Source: Gammaproteobacteria bacterium RIFCSPHIGHO2_12_FULL_43_28 (GTDB lineage: Bacteria > Pseudomonadota > Gammaproteobacteria > DSM-16500). Taken from it: a DNA stretch of 33,949 nt. The stretch is taken from positions 1 to 33,949 of the forward strand of contig MGYG01000074.1 of assembly GCA_001801635.1 (NCBI GenBank), written 5' to 3'. Within the stretch, counting starts at the first letter, position 1. Every line of letters begins with the position of its first letter. The translations under genes and the position numbers were made by a program. Shown here piece after piece: positions 15,569 to 25,893 of this stretch. The notes below the pieces were generated by a model that did not search any database, had not been told where the DNA came from, and was given only the letters and a program-made list of their open reading frames with translations.

Positions 15569-17104
15569 GTGAAACAATTACAAGCGTTTACAAATCCGAA
15601 AACCAATCTGCCTATCGTTAGTCACTTTATAAATGGTGAGCTGACACTTGGTACCAGTCAAAAAACATCACCAATATATAATCCTTCAGCAGGGGAAATC
15701 ATTGCTGAAACGGCGCTTGGTACTGTTTCTGATGTAGATGCTGCAGTGCAAGCAGCAAAATCTAGCTTTCATCCTTGGCAAAATGTCAGTGCGTTAAAGC
15801 GCGCTCGTTATTTTTTCGAGCTTAAATCGTTATTAGAAAAGAACAAAGAAAAGCTTGCTGCCATCATTAGTCGAGAACATGGTAAGGTTTTATCTGATGC
15901 GCTTGGTGAAGTGCAACGCGGTATTGAAGTCATTGAATATGCGTGTGCCGCGCCACAATTATTAAAAGGCGATTTTTCTCATTCTATTTCAACGGGAATA
16001 GATTGCTATGATATGCGAAAACCCCTTGGTGTTTGCGTTGGTATTACGCCGTTTAATTTTCCTGCCATGGTCGGCATGTGGATGTTCCCATTAGCACTTG
16101 CTTGTGGAAATACATTTATATTAAAGCCTTCTGAAAAAGACCCCTCTGTTTCACTTTTGTTGGCGCAGTTAGTGAAAGAAGCTGGATTTCCTGATGGTGT
16201 ATTCAATATCGTGCAAGGTGATAAAGTGGTTGTTGATGCCTTATTAACACATCCAGATGTTGCAGCAGTGAGCTTTGTGGGTTCTACCCCCATCGCACAT
16301 TATATTTATGAAACCGCCAGTAAGCATGGCAAACGTGTACAAGCATTAGGTGGCGCGAAAAATCATTGTGTCGTGATGCCAGACGCTGATTTAAAGAGTG
16401 CTGTCTCAGGTATTATGGGTGCTGCCTATGGTTCTGCGGGTGAGCGTTGCATGGCGATTTCTGTTGCCGTTGTTGTGGGTGAAGAAACAGCTAATAAATT
16501 AATTGCTGGTTTAAAAGAAGAAATTAGTAAATTACATATCGGTGCAAGTGATGATCATGCATCTGAAATGGGCCCGCTTATTACAGCAGAACATCGTGCA
16601 AATGTGGTTCGCTTAATTGAAAGCGGAATTAAACAAAAAGCAGACTTAGTTGTCGATGGTCGTCATGTGATGGTGAAAGGACATGAGAAGGGATTTTTTC
16701 TCGGCGCCAGCTTATTTGATCATGTTAAACCTGAGATGGAAATTTATCAAAAAGAAATTTTTGGTCCAGTGCTATGTGTTGTGCGCGTCAAAACACTTGA
16801 TGAGGCGGTCAACTTAATTAATCAAAATCCATACGCAAATGGGGCTGCGATTTATACGCAAAGCGGCAGTGCTGCGCGGTATTACGCGGCAAAAATTGAT
16901 GCTGGAATGGTCGGCATTAATATACCTATTCCTGTGCCACTTGCATTCCATACCTTCGGTGGTAATAAGAACTCAATGTTCGGCGGTCATCATATGTATG
17001 GTGAAGAGGCAATTCGATTTTATACGCGTTTACAAACCATTACTGCGCGCTGGGATTTACCAGAGGTGGCAAAGAAGCAACATTTTGTTATGCCAACAAT
17101 GTAG
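15569..17104 (+). CDS. mmsA/iolA: (Methyl)malonate-semialdehyde dehydrogenase
   Basis: ALDH motifs GVCVGITPFNFPAMVGMWMFPLALACGNTFILKPSEKDPS, GGAKNHCVVMPDAD, GSAGERCMA. GTG start with RBS tggagg. Confidence 0.9.
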   Translation: MKQLQAFTNPKTNLPIVSHFINGELTLGTSQKTSPIYNPSAGEIIAETALGTVSDVDAAVQAAKSSFHPWQNVSALKRARYFFELKSLLEKNKEKLAAIISREHGKVLSDALGEVQRGIEVIEYACAAPQLLKGDFSHSISTGIDCYDMRKPLGVCVGITPFNFPAMVGMWMFPLALACGNTFILKPSEKDPSVSLLLAQLVKEAGFPDGVFNIVQGDKVVVDALLTHPDVAAVSFVGSTPIAHYIYETASKHGKRVQALGGAKNHCVVMPDADLKSAVSGIMGAAYGSAGERCMAISVAVVVGEETANKLIAGLKEEISKLHIGASDDHASEMGPLITAEHRANVVRLIESGIKQKADLVVDGRHVMVKGHEKGFFLGASLFDHVKPEMEIYQKEIFGPVLCVVRVKTLDEAVNLINQNPYANGAAIYTQSGSAARYYAAKIDAGMVGINIPIPVPLAFHTFGGNKNSMFGGHHMYGEEAIRFYTRLQTITARWDLPEVAKKQHFVMPTM

Positions 17105-17127
17105 TGGAAGGGATTGTGAGAACATTC

Positions 17128-17229
17128 ATCAAACTGTGTCATGCCAGCGTGCTTTTAGCTGGCATCCAGAATGAACCTGAGAAAAGCCTGGATGCCAGCT
17201 AAAAGCACGCTGGCATGACACAGTTTGAT
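17128..17229. repeat. 42-bp perfect inverted repeat between mmsA and rpoD (REP/MITE-like)
   Basis: atcaaactgtgtcatgccagcgtgcttttagctggcatccag (17128-17169), 18-nt spacer, exact reverse complement at 17188-17229. Confidence 0.97.
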
Positions 17230-17230
17230 A

Positions 17231-19156
17231 TTACTCCTGCTCTTCCAGGAAACTACGCAATTGTTCCGCACGTGATGGATGGCGCAATTTACGCAGGGCT
17301 TTCGCTTCGATTTGTCGGATACGTTCCCGTGTCACATCGAATTGTTTACCCACTTCTTCTAAGGTGTGGTCGGTATTCATGTTGATACCAAATCGCATAC
17401 GCAAGACTTTCGCTTCGCGTGGCGTGAGTGATCCCAACACTTTTTGCACCGCTTCCATTAAACCAAAATTGGTGGCCGCATCAATTGGCGATAACGTATT
17501 GTTATCTTCAATAAAATCACCCAAGTGTGAATCTTCATCATCGCCAATCGGGGTTTCCATGGAAATGGGTTCTTTCGCAATTTTAAGAATTTTGCGGATT
17601 TTATCTTCCGGAATATTCATTTTGCGGCTTAATTCTTCAGGCGTTGGTTCAAGGCCCGTTTCTTGCAAAAGCTGCCGTGAGATGCGATTTAATTTGTTGA
17701 TGGTTTCAATCATGTGCACAGGAATACGAATGGTTCTTGCTTGGTCGGCGATAGAGCGGGTAATCGCTTGACGGATCCACCAAGTCGCATAGGTTGAAAA
17801 CTTATAACCGCGTTGATATTCAAATTTATCGACTGCTTTCATCAAACCAATATTACCTTCCTGAATGAGATCCAGGAATTGTAAACCGCGATTCGTATAT
17901 TTTTTCGCGATCGAAATAACCAAGCGCAAGTTAGCTTCCACCATTTCTTTTTTCGCGCGGCGAGCTTTTGCTTCACCAATCGAAAGACGTCGATTCACTT
18001 CTTTGATATCAGCAATGGTCATGCGCATTTGTTCTTCGAGATTGATTAATCGTCTCTGTGCGCGCTGAATTTCAGGGATGTGCTTCATTAAGTCAGCCAA
18101 ATAAGGCTTACCTTTATGTTGATCAAGCCAATCTAAATTAGTTTCGTTGCGAATGAAAGTACTGATGAATGCTTTGCGCGGCATCTTGCTTTTGTTAACG
18201 CATAAATCCATTAACATACGTTCTTGCGAGCGAATTTCATCTAACATACTGCGCATTTTGCGCGATAATTTATTGAATTGTCGTGGCGAGAGTTTAATGT
18301 CCATGAAGTAATTAGCAAGTTCTTCGCGCTTTGCTAAAAACTTTTTATGTTCATGCCCGTGTTTCTTTTCAGCGGCAATGGTTTCTTCGTAAAGCTTGCG
18401 TAAACCTTCAAAACGTTCTTTTGCTACTTCAGGGTCAAGGCCGACATCATCATCGAAAATATCAGTAGTTTCACCCTCGGTTGTTTCATCCGTTTCTTCT
18501 TCTTCATCAGGCTTTGCACCTTTGACTTTATCTTTTGCTTCCTTAGGTTCTTTTGCTTTCTCTTTGGGGTTTATTTTTTCACCGCTGGCTTCTTCCTCGC
18601 CTGTTTCTTCATCTTCATCACCTTCGAAATTAGGTTCGATATAGCCGCTAATCACATCACTTAAACGCAGCTCACCTCTTTCAACGCGATCATAGTCTGC
18701 TAAAACTTCAGCGATCATTTGCGGTTGATAAGCAAGCGTTGTCAGCATCTGGTTGATGCCTTCTTCGATACGTTTTGCAATAGCGATTTCACCTTCGCGG
18801 GAGAGGAGCTCAACGCGCCCCATTTCGCGCATGTACATGCGTACGGGGTCGGTGGTTCGGCCAAGTTCGCCTTCGACAATAGCCAAGGCATTGACGACTT
18901 CTTCAGCAGCCACCTCATCTTCTGCTGCTTCATTCTCAGCCAGCAAGAGTTCTTCCATTTCGGGCGCTTCTTCAGCGACACGGATACCCATGTCGTTTAT
19001 CATGCTAATGATATCTTCAATTTGCTCAGAATCAGTGATGTCTGCGGGCAAATGCTCATTGACCTCATCATAGGTCAAATAGCCGCGTTCTTTACCGCGG
19101 GAAATAAGTTCTTTAAGACGAGATTTCTGGGATTCTTTTTGGGAATCTTGATTCAT
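17231..19156 (-). CDS. rpoD: RNA polymerase primary sigma factor (sigma-70)
   Basis: [87 protein letters not shown] ... [50 protein letters not shown]. Confidence 0.98.
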   Translation of the reverse strand: MNQDSQKESQKSRLKELISRGKERGYLTYDEVNEHLPADITDSEQIEDIISMINDMGIRVAEEAPEMEELLLAENEAAEDEVAAEEVVNALAIVEGELGRTTDPVRMYMREMGRVELLSREGEIAIAKRIEEGINQMLTTLAYQPQMIAEVLADYDRVERGELRLSDVISGYIEPNFEGDEDEETGEEEASGEKINPKEKAKEPKEAKDKVKGAKPDEEEETDETTEGETTDIFDDDVGLDPEVAKERFEGLRKLYEETIAAEKKHGHEHKKFLAKREELANYFMDIKLSPRQFNKLSRKMRSMLDEIRSQERMLMDLCVNKSKMPRKAFISTFIRNETNLDWLDQHKGKPYLADLMKHIPEIQRAQRRLINLEEQMRMTIADIKEVNRRLSIGEAKARRAKKEMVEANLRLVISIAKKYTNRGLQFLDLIQEGNIGLMKAVDKFEYQRGYKFSTYATWWIRQAITRSIADQARTIRIPVHMIETINKLNRISRQLLQETGLEPTPEELSRKMNIPEDKIRKILKIAKEPISMETPIGDDEDSHLGDFIEDNNTLSPIDAATNFGLMEAVQKVLGSLTPREAKVLRMRFGINMNTDHTLEEVGKQFDVTRERIRQIEAKALRKLRHPSRAEQLRSFLEEQE

Positions 19157-19453
19157 ATCAACAACCTAAATTAATAAATGAGAGTGGACCCCAGTAAGTA
19201 TAGCAAATACATACAAAAATACACGAATCTTTCATTATTACTCATTTTTTAACAGAAGTCATGCATCAATGGCAAAAAATATACTAATCAATAAATGCCA
19301 CATTTCATCTAACAAATTGTATTATTTCACTTTTAGTTTTTATCAGGTTGACTGACTAGGTAACACGTGACAATACCAAATAGCGGCTGTATAGTTTTTT
19401 GCCATTAAGAAAAAAAGCCATCAAATATTAATTCTGATCTCGTGCAAAAAAAA

Positions 19454-21226
19454 TTACTGATTAGAGGAGGAGTGTTGTGTTGCGGTGAGTGATTTCTTTT
19501 GATTAATGGCGTTAGTTAAATTGATTTTCTCTTCTTCGGTGAGGTTATCTTGTGTCGCTTTAGCAAGTAGTTGATTGATTAATTCATCGAGATTTAATGC
19601 TTTCAATTGTCGGATCGCACCAAGAAATTCATTTTCCATCCCGTCATCCGGAATCATATGTTCTTGGCCTGCTAATCTTGCGATAAAACTTTCTTCTTTT
19701 TGATCGCGGAAGTGTTCTCTTAACATCGCTGTTGATATATCAGGTTTTGTTCTAACGATTGCGATAAGTGCAGCGAGAAAAGAGAGGCCTGGTAAATGAC
19801 TTGGTTGTATTGGTTCATCGATTAAGACAGCAAGCGCTGGTTTTTGCACGATTAACATGAGCACGATTTCCAGTGCTTTCGGTAATTTTAGTTGATGCTT
19901 TTGTTCAGGTAATGATTTTTCAAGAATGACGTCAGGTGTTTTGCCCATCGTTAAATTAGCTTTCCATTCGCTAATATCAATGCGTGCACGTTTACCTACT
20001 TCATCAAGCAAAATACCCTGGAAAACACCCGCCGGCAATTGTTTGATGTAACGCAGGGTTTCAGCAGCAAACGCTGCACGGCCTTCCATTGTCGCTAAAT
20101 CATTTTGTTTCGCGATGGTTTGTAAAAAGAAGGCAGAAAGGGTGAGCGCCTGATTCATCGATTTTTCAAAATGATCTTTACCAATTTTTCGGATCAAGGT
20201 ATCAGGATCCTCACCTTCTGGCAAAAATAAAAATTTAACTTGCAAGCTATCTTGCATGAGTGGAAACATCACTTCTAATGCACGCCACGCAGCCGTGCGG
20301 CCGGCTTTATCACCATCAAAACAAAACACAATTTCATGTGTGTAACGGAAAAGACGTTCAATATGATGTGATGAAGTGGCCGTGCCAAGCGTTGCGACCG
20401 CATACGTAATACCATGCTGAAATAGCGCAATCACATCCATATAACCTTCGACGATTAAAATGCGATTGATTTGTCTATTCGCTTTCAGTGTTTGATGGAG
20501 CCCATATAATTCATGCCCTTTTTGAAAGAGAGGTGTTTCCGGAGAATTTAAATATTTTGGTTCACCTTGATCTAAGATGCGGCCGCCAAATCCAATGATA
20601 CGGCCACGATAATCATGAATGGGAAACATGATGCGATCGCGGAAACGATCGTAAAAACCACCGCTATCTTTTTTAATAATGATGCCGGTATCAAATAATT
20701 TCTTTTTATCTTCTTCTGTTTTACCAAATTCATCGAACACGTGGCTCCAGCCAGTGGGTGCATAGCCTAGGTGAAATTGTTTTGCGATGGCGCCAGAAAT
20801 ACCGCGCTGTTTTAAATATTGAATTGCACGCGGTGATTTTCGCATTTGATCGTAATAATACTGAGTCACACTGGACATCAGTTCGTATAGCGCAGGGAGT
20901 GAATCTTGTTTTTTACTTTTATTATTTGCCTCATGCGGTACTTCCATGCCAGCGTGTCTTGCTAGTGCAATGATTGCTTCCGGGAAACTAAGACGATCAT
21001 TTTGCATCAGAAAATCAATGGCATTGCCATGCGCGCCGCAACCAAAGCAATAATAAAATTGTTTAGGTTGGCTGACGGAGAAGGAGGCACTTTTTTCATT
21101 ATGAAATGGGCAGCGCGCAAAATAATTACTACCTGATTTTTTGCGCAAAGGAACTTGCTGGCCAATGAATTCAACCAGGTCAATTTTTGCCAATAGTAAT
21201 TCAATAAAGTCGCGTGGGATTTGCAT
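19454..21226 (-). CDS. dnaG: DNA primase
   Basis: Zn-finger CPFHNEKSASFSVSQPKQFYYCFGCGAHGNAIDFLM; TOPRIM ILIVEGYMDVIALFQHGI ... FCFDGDKAGRTAAWRA. Confidence 0.97.
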   Translation of the reverse strand: MQIPRDFIELLLAKIDLVEFIGQQVPLRKKSGSNYFARCPFHNEKSASFSVSQPKQFYYCFGCGAHGNAIDFLMQNDRLSFPEAIIALARHAGMEVPHEANNKSKKQDSLPALYELMSSVTQYYYDQMRKSPRAIQYLKQRGISGAIAKQFHLGYAPTGWSHVFDEFGKTEEDKKKLFDTGIIIKKDSGGFYDRFRDRIMFPIHDYRGRIIGFGGRILDQGEPKYLNSPETPLFQKGHELYGLHQTLKANRQINRILIVEGYMDVIALFQHGITYAVATLGTATSSHHIERLFRYTHEIVFCFDGDKAGRTAAWRALEVMFPLMQDSLQVKFLFLPEGEDPDTLIRKIGKDHFEKSMNQALTLSAFFLQTIAKQNDLATMEGRAAFAAETLRYIKQLPAGVFQGILLDEVGKRARIDISEWKANLTMGKTPDVILEKSLPEQKHQLKLPKALEIVLMLIVQKPALAVLIDEPIQPSHLPGLSFLAALIAIVRTKPDISTAMLREHFRDQKEESFIARLAGQEHMIPDDGMENEFLGAIRQLKALNLDELINQLLAKATQDNLTEEEKINLTNAINQKKSLTATQHSSSNQ

Positions 21227-21325
21227 GCGGTTAACTCGGTAAGCACCTAGCTTAAGAGACTAGCGCAAAATGGTGTGATTTGCACGAACAAGGTGTTTGG
21301 TACAGAGGAGTGTGCTCGGTTAACG

Positions 21326-21802
21326 TTAACCCGCCAATTTTTCTTTCACTTTGGCACTGACGATGGTCATATCGGCCTTGCCTTGCAGCTTCGCTTTAAG
21401 CGCGCCCATGACTTTACCCATGTCTTTCGCACCAGTGGCACCGGTTTCCTGGATAGTCGCAGCAACGGCAGCGACAATCTCATCTTCTGAGAGTTGTGCG
21501 GGCAGATATTGTTGGATAATGCGGATTTCTTCAGCTTCTTTTTGCGCTAGATCAGGGCGATTGCCGGCTTCAAACTGGGAGACTGAATCGCGGCGTTGCT
21601 TGATCATTTTATTGAGGGTGGCGATGACTTGTTCGTCGTTTAGTTGAATGCGTTCATCAACTTCACGTTGTTTCATGGCCGCCATCATGAGGCGAATGAC
21701 TGCCAGTCGTTCTTTTTCCTGGGCCCGCATGGCGGTTTTCATATCTTCCAGGATTCTTTCCTTGATGCTTACTGTCATCATTCCCACCCTTAAGCTATGC
21801 AC
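21326..21802 (-). CDS. yqeY: GatB/YqeY domain protein
   Basis: LAVIRLMMAAMKQREVDERIQLNDEQVIATLNKMIKQRRDSVSQFEAGNRPDLAQKEAEEI..YLPAQLSEDEI. Lies between rpsU and dnaG. An internal start near 21784 (MMTVSIKERI) is plausible. Confidence 0.9.
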   Translation of the reverse strand: MHSLRVGMMTVSIKERILEDMKTAMRAQEKERLAVIRLMMAAMKQREVDERIQLNDEQVIATLNKMIKQRRDSVSQFEAGNRPDLAQKEAEEIRIIQQYLPAQLSEDEIVAAVAATIQETGATGAKDMGKVMGALKAKLQGKADMTIVSAKVKEKLAG

Positions 21803-21808
21803 AATACG

Positions 21809-22075
21809 TTAAGCGGCTTCTTTCTCTTTTTTGCCACTGCCAGTAGCCGTGCCGATAGGCTGACGATCACGCTCTAATGCAATGTTTTCACGCAAAATTT
21901 TCTTTTGATGACGTTTAACAGCGGCTGCTTTTTTACGCTTACGCTTCCAGGTTGGTTTTTCATAGAATTCGTGGCGTCTTAGGTCGGCGAGTATACCGGC
22001 TTTTTCGCAGAGTCGTTTGAAACGACGTAAGCTTAATTCAAAATTTTCATTATCTTTTACACGTACGGTTGGCAT
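21809..22075 (-). CDS. rpsU: 30S ribosomal protein bS21
   Basis: [55 protein letters not shown]. Confidence 0.95.
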   Translation of the reverse strand: MPTVRVKDNENFELSLRRFKRLCEKAGILADLRRHEFYEKPTWKRKRKKAAAVKRHQKKILRENIALERDRQPIGTATGSGKKEKEAA

Positions 22076-22258
22076 AGGAAACGGTTCACCCTAGTCAAAA
22101 TAAAAATATGGTTTAAAAACGAAAGCGCCATTCTAATAGGAGACGCACCGAAATGCAAAGGGTACGTGGGGAAAATGGGAATCCCCCTTCGTAATTTTTT
22201 GCAAAAGACGCTAGAATACGATCCCCTAATCCTTTTGAATCTAACCGAGAGTGGGTGT

Positions 22259-23272
22259 ATGCGTGTTTTAGGTATTGAATCATCCTGTGATGAAACCGGG
22301 ATTGCGGTTTATGACTCGGCAAAGGGCTTAATTGCTCACCAGGTGCACAGTCAAACCGATGTGCACGCCCCTTTTGGCGGGGTCGTGCCTGAGCTTGCCT
22401 CACGCGACCATGTGCGCAAAATGGTGCCGCTCGTTGAAAAAACCTTAGCAGAGGCCGGTCTCACCCAGCATGAAATCGATGGGATTGCTTATACAAAGGG
22501 ACCGGGTCTGGTCGGTGCCTTATTGACCGGTGCGATGTTTGCGAAAACCCTTGGTTTTGTTTTAAATGTCCCTACCATTGGCGTGCATCATTTAGAGGGC
22601 CATTTGTTGGCTCCCTTCCTTGAGCCAACGCCGCCCGCGTTTCCTTTTCTCGCATTGCTGGTCTCTGGAGGCCATACCGAGCTCGTTAAAGTGGCAGGTC
22701 TTGGCCAGTATGAATTGATCGGCGATACGCTGGACGATGCTGTGGGGGAGGCCTTCGATAAGACAGCAAAACTGCTGGGGCTTGGTTATCCGGGCGGTGC
22801 CGCGCTCGCAGCGCTCGCTGAAAAGGGCCAAAAGGGGCGATTTCGTTTTCCAAGACCGATGACTGATAGACCGGGGCTGACGTTGAGTTTTAGCGGACTT
22901 AAAACCTTTGCCTTAAATACCATCGAAGGCAACCCAAAGGATGAGCAAACCAGGGCGGATATTGCCTATGCTTTTGAGGAAGCGGTTGTGGCGACGCTCA
23001 CTATCAAATGTCGTCGAGCACTCAAAGAAACTGGCATGAAATCACTCGTGATTGCTGGCGGCGTAGGGGCAAATAGCGCATTGCGCGCGGCACTTCACGA
23101 TTTGTGTCAATCCCAAGGCGTGAGTCTTTTCTTTCCGCGGCTTGAATTTTGCACGGACAATGGCGCGATGATTGCTTATGTTGGTTGCGAGCGTTTAATG
23201 GCAGGCGAGCGTGAGGATTTGACGGTGGATGTCAGGGCCCGCTGGCCGTTGCACGAGTTGAGCCCGCCCTAA
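22259..23272 (+). CDS. tsaD: tRNA N6-adenosine threonylcarbamoyltransferase
   Basis: [19 protein letters not shown]...[13 protein letters not shown]...[10 protein letters not shown]...[11 protein letters not shown]. The start at 22259 is in frame with ORF 22166-23272. Confidence 0.96.
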   Translation: MRVLGIESSCDETGIAVYDSAKGLIAHQVHSQTDVHAPFGGVVPELASRDHVRKMVPLVEKTLAEAGLTQHEIDGIAYTKGPGLVGALLTGAMFAKTLGFVLNVPTIGVHHLEGHLLAPFLEPTPPAFPFLALLVSGGHTELVKVAGLGQYELIGDTLDDAVGEAFDKTAKLLGLGYPGGAALAALAEKGQKGRFRFPRPMTDRPGLTLSFSGLKTFALNTIEGNPKDEQTRADIAYAFEEAVVATLTIKCRRALKETGMKSLVIAGGVGANSALRAALHDLCQSQGVSLFFPRLEFCTDNGAMIAYVGCERLMAGEREDLTVDVRARWPLHELSPP

Positions 23273-23297
23273 GCCTAGTGAGCCATCAACCAGGTTG

Positions 23298-23900
23298 TCA
23301 TTGCTTCTTCGCACCCAATTTAGTTTCATGCCCCGCAAGCAATTTAGCGATATTACCGCGATGACGATAAACGAGTATCACAGCCATCAAGGCAAGCACG
23401 AGGGCGTAGGCGCTATTTTGCGTGATGAGCCACGCATAAAGCGGCGTTAACATGGAAGCTGCTATTGATGAAAGTGATACGTAGCGGAATACAAGCGTCA
23501 GCACGAGCCAGGTGACGCCAAAAGCTGCGGCAATCGGTAATGAAAGGGCGAGCAGACAGCCGAGTAAAGTAGCAACGCCTTTGCCACCCTGGAAGCGAAA
23601 AAAAATCGGATATAAATGCCCAATAAAAGCCGCAAACATGACAAGTGCAAGACCGATTGGTGCTAAGCCATACCATTTCGCTGCAAGGACTGGAATTACC
23701 CCTTTTAAAACATCACCAAGTAAGGTCAATAGCGCTGCTTTTTTGCCGCCAATGCGTAAGACATTCGTTGCGCCTGGATTTTGTGAACCTTGGGTGCGCG
23801 GATCAGGTAGTCGCATTAAACGGCAGACAATGATCGCGCTTGATAATGAACCAAAAAGATAGGCAATAATGAGTGCTAACAGTGTTTCGATTGAAAACAT
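23298..23900 (-). CDS. plsY: Glycerol-3-phosphate acyltransferase
   Basis: LFGSLSSAIIVCRLMRLPDPRTQGSQNPGATNVLRIGGKKAALLTLLGDVLKG...GHLYPIFFRFQGGKGVATLLG. Start at the second Met (23900) preferred. Confidence 0.93.
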   Translation of the reverse strand: MFSIETLLALIIAYLFGSLSSAIIVCRLMRLPDPRTQGSQNPGATNVLRIGGKKAALLTLLGDVLKGVIPVLAAKWYGLAPIGLALVMFAAFIGHLYPIFFRFQGGKGVATLLGCLLALSLPIAAAFGVTWLVLTLVFRYVSLSSIAASMLTPLYAWLITQNSAYALVLALMAVILVYRHRGNIAKLLAGHETKLGAKKQ

Positions 23901-23966
23901 AGGGTATATATTCCAAGACAATGAGACCGCATGTTACCTCACGTCGCTAAACGGTGCTAGTATTAG

Positions 23967-24041
23967 AAGGGGTCAAATCTTGACATGGACATCTTTGTCA
24001 CGTAGATGTTTTTAGATGTCCATGTCAAGATTTGACCCCTT
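23967..24041. repeat. 28-bp perfect inverted repeat between plsY and orn
   Basis: aaggggtcaaatcttgacatggacatct (23967-23994), 19-nt spacer, agatgtccatgtcaagatttgacccctt (24014-24041). Confidence 0.97.
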
Positions 24042-24083
24042 TGCCTGAACCGACAAGCACAAGTGAAGAAGGAAACCGTTAGT

Positions 24084-24644
24084 ATGTCAGCCAGCAACGA
24101 CCATCTCATTTGGATTGATCTTGAAATGACAGGTCTTAATCCAGAAAAAGATCGTATTATTGAGATTGCAACCCTCATCACCGATTCTGACTTAACTATG
24201 GTTGCCGAGGGACCGCCATTTGTGATTCATCAATCAGATGAATTATTAAGCGGGATGGATGAATGGAATACCAAACAACATAATGCAAGCGGACTCGTGA
24301 CGCGTGTGAAAGAAAGTGTGATTGACGAACAAAAAGCAGAAGCTGAAACCATCAAATTTTTAGAACAGTATGTTGCCGCAGGTAAATCACCGATGTGTGG
24401 TAATAGTGTGTGGCAAGATCGCCGCTTTTTAACGCGTTATATGCCGCAGCTTGAAAATTATTTTCATTATCGCATGGTGGATGTGAGTACGCTAAAAGAA
24501 TTAGCGTTACGTTGGGCGCCGAAAATTTATAATGGTTTAAAAAAAGAATCGCGTCATTTAGCGCTTGATGACATTAGAGAATCAGTCACAGAATTGCGTT
24601 ATTATCGCGATCATTTATTTAATAAAGATGTTATGAAGCGTTAA
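24084..24644 (+). CDS. orn: Oligoribonuclease
   Basis: [30 protein letters not shown]...[37 protein letters not shown]...[16 protein letters not shown]. Start 24084 in frame with ORF 24063-24644. Confidence 0.96.
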   Translation: MSASNDHLIWIDLEMTGLNPEKDRIIEIATLITDSDLTMVAEGPPFVIHQSDELLSGMDEWNTKQHNASGLVTRVKESVIDEQKAEAETIKFLEQYVAAGKSPMCGNSVWQDRRFLTRYMPQLENYFHYRMVDVSTLKELALRWAPKIYNGLKKESRHLALDDIRESVTELRYYRDHLFNKDVMKR

Positions 24645-24710
24645 CAAAGGGGTCAAGTCCGGACAAAAGACAAAAAGCTATTTGTCTTTTGTCCGGACTT
24701 GACCCCTTTG
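24645..24710. repeat. 30-bp perfect inverted repeat between orn and queG, overlapping the queG 3' end
   Basis: caaaggggtcaagtccggacaaaagacaaa (24645-24674), 6-nt loop, tttgtcttttgtccggacttgacccctttg (24681-24710). Confidence 0.97.
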
Positions 24711-25739
24711 CCTCGCTAGTGCCCACTCAACATGTTCTCTGACGAGCGCAGACGGATGATGCAAACGACTTTTCAATGCGGCAATAATCATATCATTACG
24801 CGGTGCATTACCGAGCGCAACCGCGATATTACGTAACCAGCATTCATAACCAATACGACGAATGGCAGAACCCTCAGTTTTTTGCAGAAACGTTTCTCCT
24901 GACCACGCAAATAAATCGATTAATTCCGGTGAATGTAATTGATGTCTTGGATGAAAATCTTTTTCATCCGTTGGTTTTGCAAATTTATTCCATGGACAGA
25001 ACAATTGGCAATCATCACAACCATAAATGCGATTGCCAATAAGCGGACGCAATTCAAGTGGAATGCTGCCGCGTAATTCAATCGTCAAATACGAAATGCA
25101 GCGTCTTGCATCCAGTTGATAAGGTGCGATGATGGCCGCGGTGGGGCAAACATCGATGCAGCGTTGACACGAACCGCAGTGACTTTTCGTCATGGGTGCA
25201 TCAATCGGCAGCGGCAAATTCGTGTAAATTTCACCAAGAAAAAACCACGATCCCGCTTTGCTATTAATGAGGTTCGTGTGTTTTCCTATCCAACCAATCC
25301 CTGCTTTTTCAGCAATGGGTTTTTCTAACACGGGTGCGCTATCACAAAAGGCGCGATAACCATGCTGCATTGCTTTCGCATTAATTTTTTCGGCGAGTTT
25401 TTCTAAGCGTTTACGCATTAATTGATGATAATCACGACCAAGTGCGTAACGCGAAATGTAAGCTTTTTGCGGATTATTCAAAACCTGTTTGATGGATGTC
25501 TCTGGCGGCAGATAATTTAAGCGCACTGAAATGATACGAATAGTGCCGGGGAGGAGTTCTGCTGGCCGGTAACGTTTTTTGCCGTGTTTTTCTAAATAAT
25601 CCATTTCACCATGCAAGCCTTTTTCAAGCCACGCTAGAAAGCGCGCTTCATACGGCGATAAATCGGTATCAGTGATACCGATTTGCGAAAAGCCAAGATC
25701 CTGACCCCATGTTTTGATGGTGGTTGCTAGTGTTTGCAT
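24678..25739 (-). CDS. queG: Epoxyqueuosine reductase
   Basis: GLHGEMDYLEKHGKKRYRPAELLPGTIRIISVRLNY...HCGSCQRCIDVCPTAAI...YGCDDCQLFCPWNKFA (two 4Fe-4S motifs). Confidence 0.94.
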   Translation of the reverse strand: MQTLATTIKTWGQDLGFSQIGITDTDLSPYEARFLAWLEKGLHGEMDYLEKHGKKRYRPAELLPGTIRIISVRLNYLPPETSIKQVLNNPQKAYISRYALGRDYHQLMRKRLEKLAEKINAKAMQHGYRAFCDSAPVLEKPIAEKAGIGWIGKHTNLINSKAGSWFFLGEIYTNLPLPIDAPMTKSHCGSCQRCIDVCPTAAIIAPYQLDARRCISYLTIELRGSIPLELRPLIGNRIYGCDDCQLFCPWNKFAKPTDEKDFHPRHQLHSPELIDLFAWSGETFLQKTEGSAIRRIGYECWLRNIAVALGNAPRNDMIIAALKSRLHHPSALVREHVEWALARQRGQVRTKDK

Positions 25740-25893
25740 ATCAATTTGCTAATCTTAAGTCAGATAGTATTTTTGTGAGTCTATTATAAACAATAAATGC
25801 AGTATTACTAGATCTGAATCACTAACAGCATAGCTAATATCTGCATTTTGATGTAAGACAATTCTTATAGGCTATGTTCGCGAAGGGGCGGGA

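Noticed and set aside
18396-19174. Long plus-strand ORFs (82, 151 and 106 aa) antisense to rpoD
   Set aside because: They are low-complexity Ser-rich or composition-driven frames lying over a clearly functional rpoD, with no RBS-supported independent evidence.
22113-22403. 96-aa minus-strand ORF across the rpsU/tsaD intergenic region
   Set aside because: It overlaps the tsaD start and the promoter region; Arg/Pro-rich antisense artefact.
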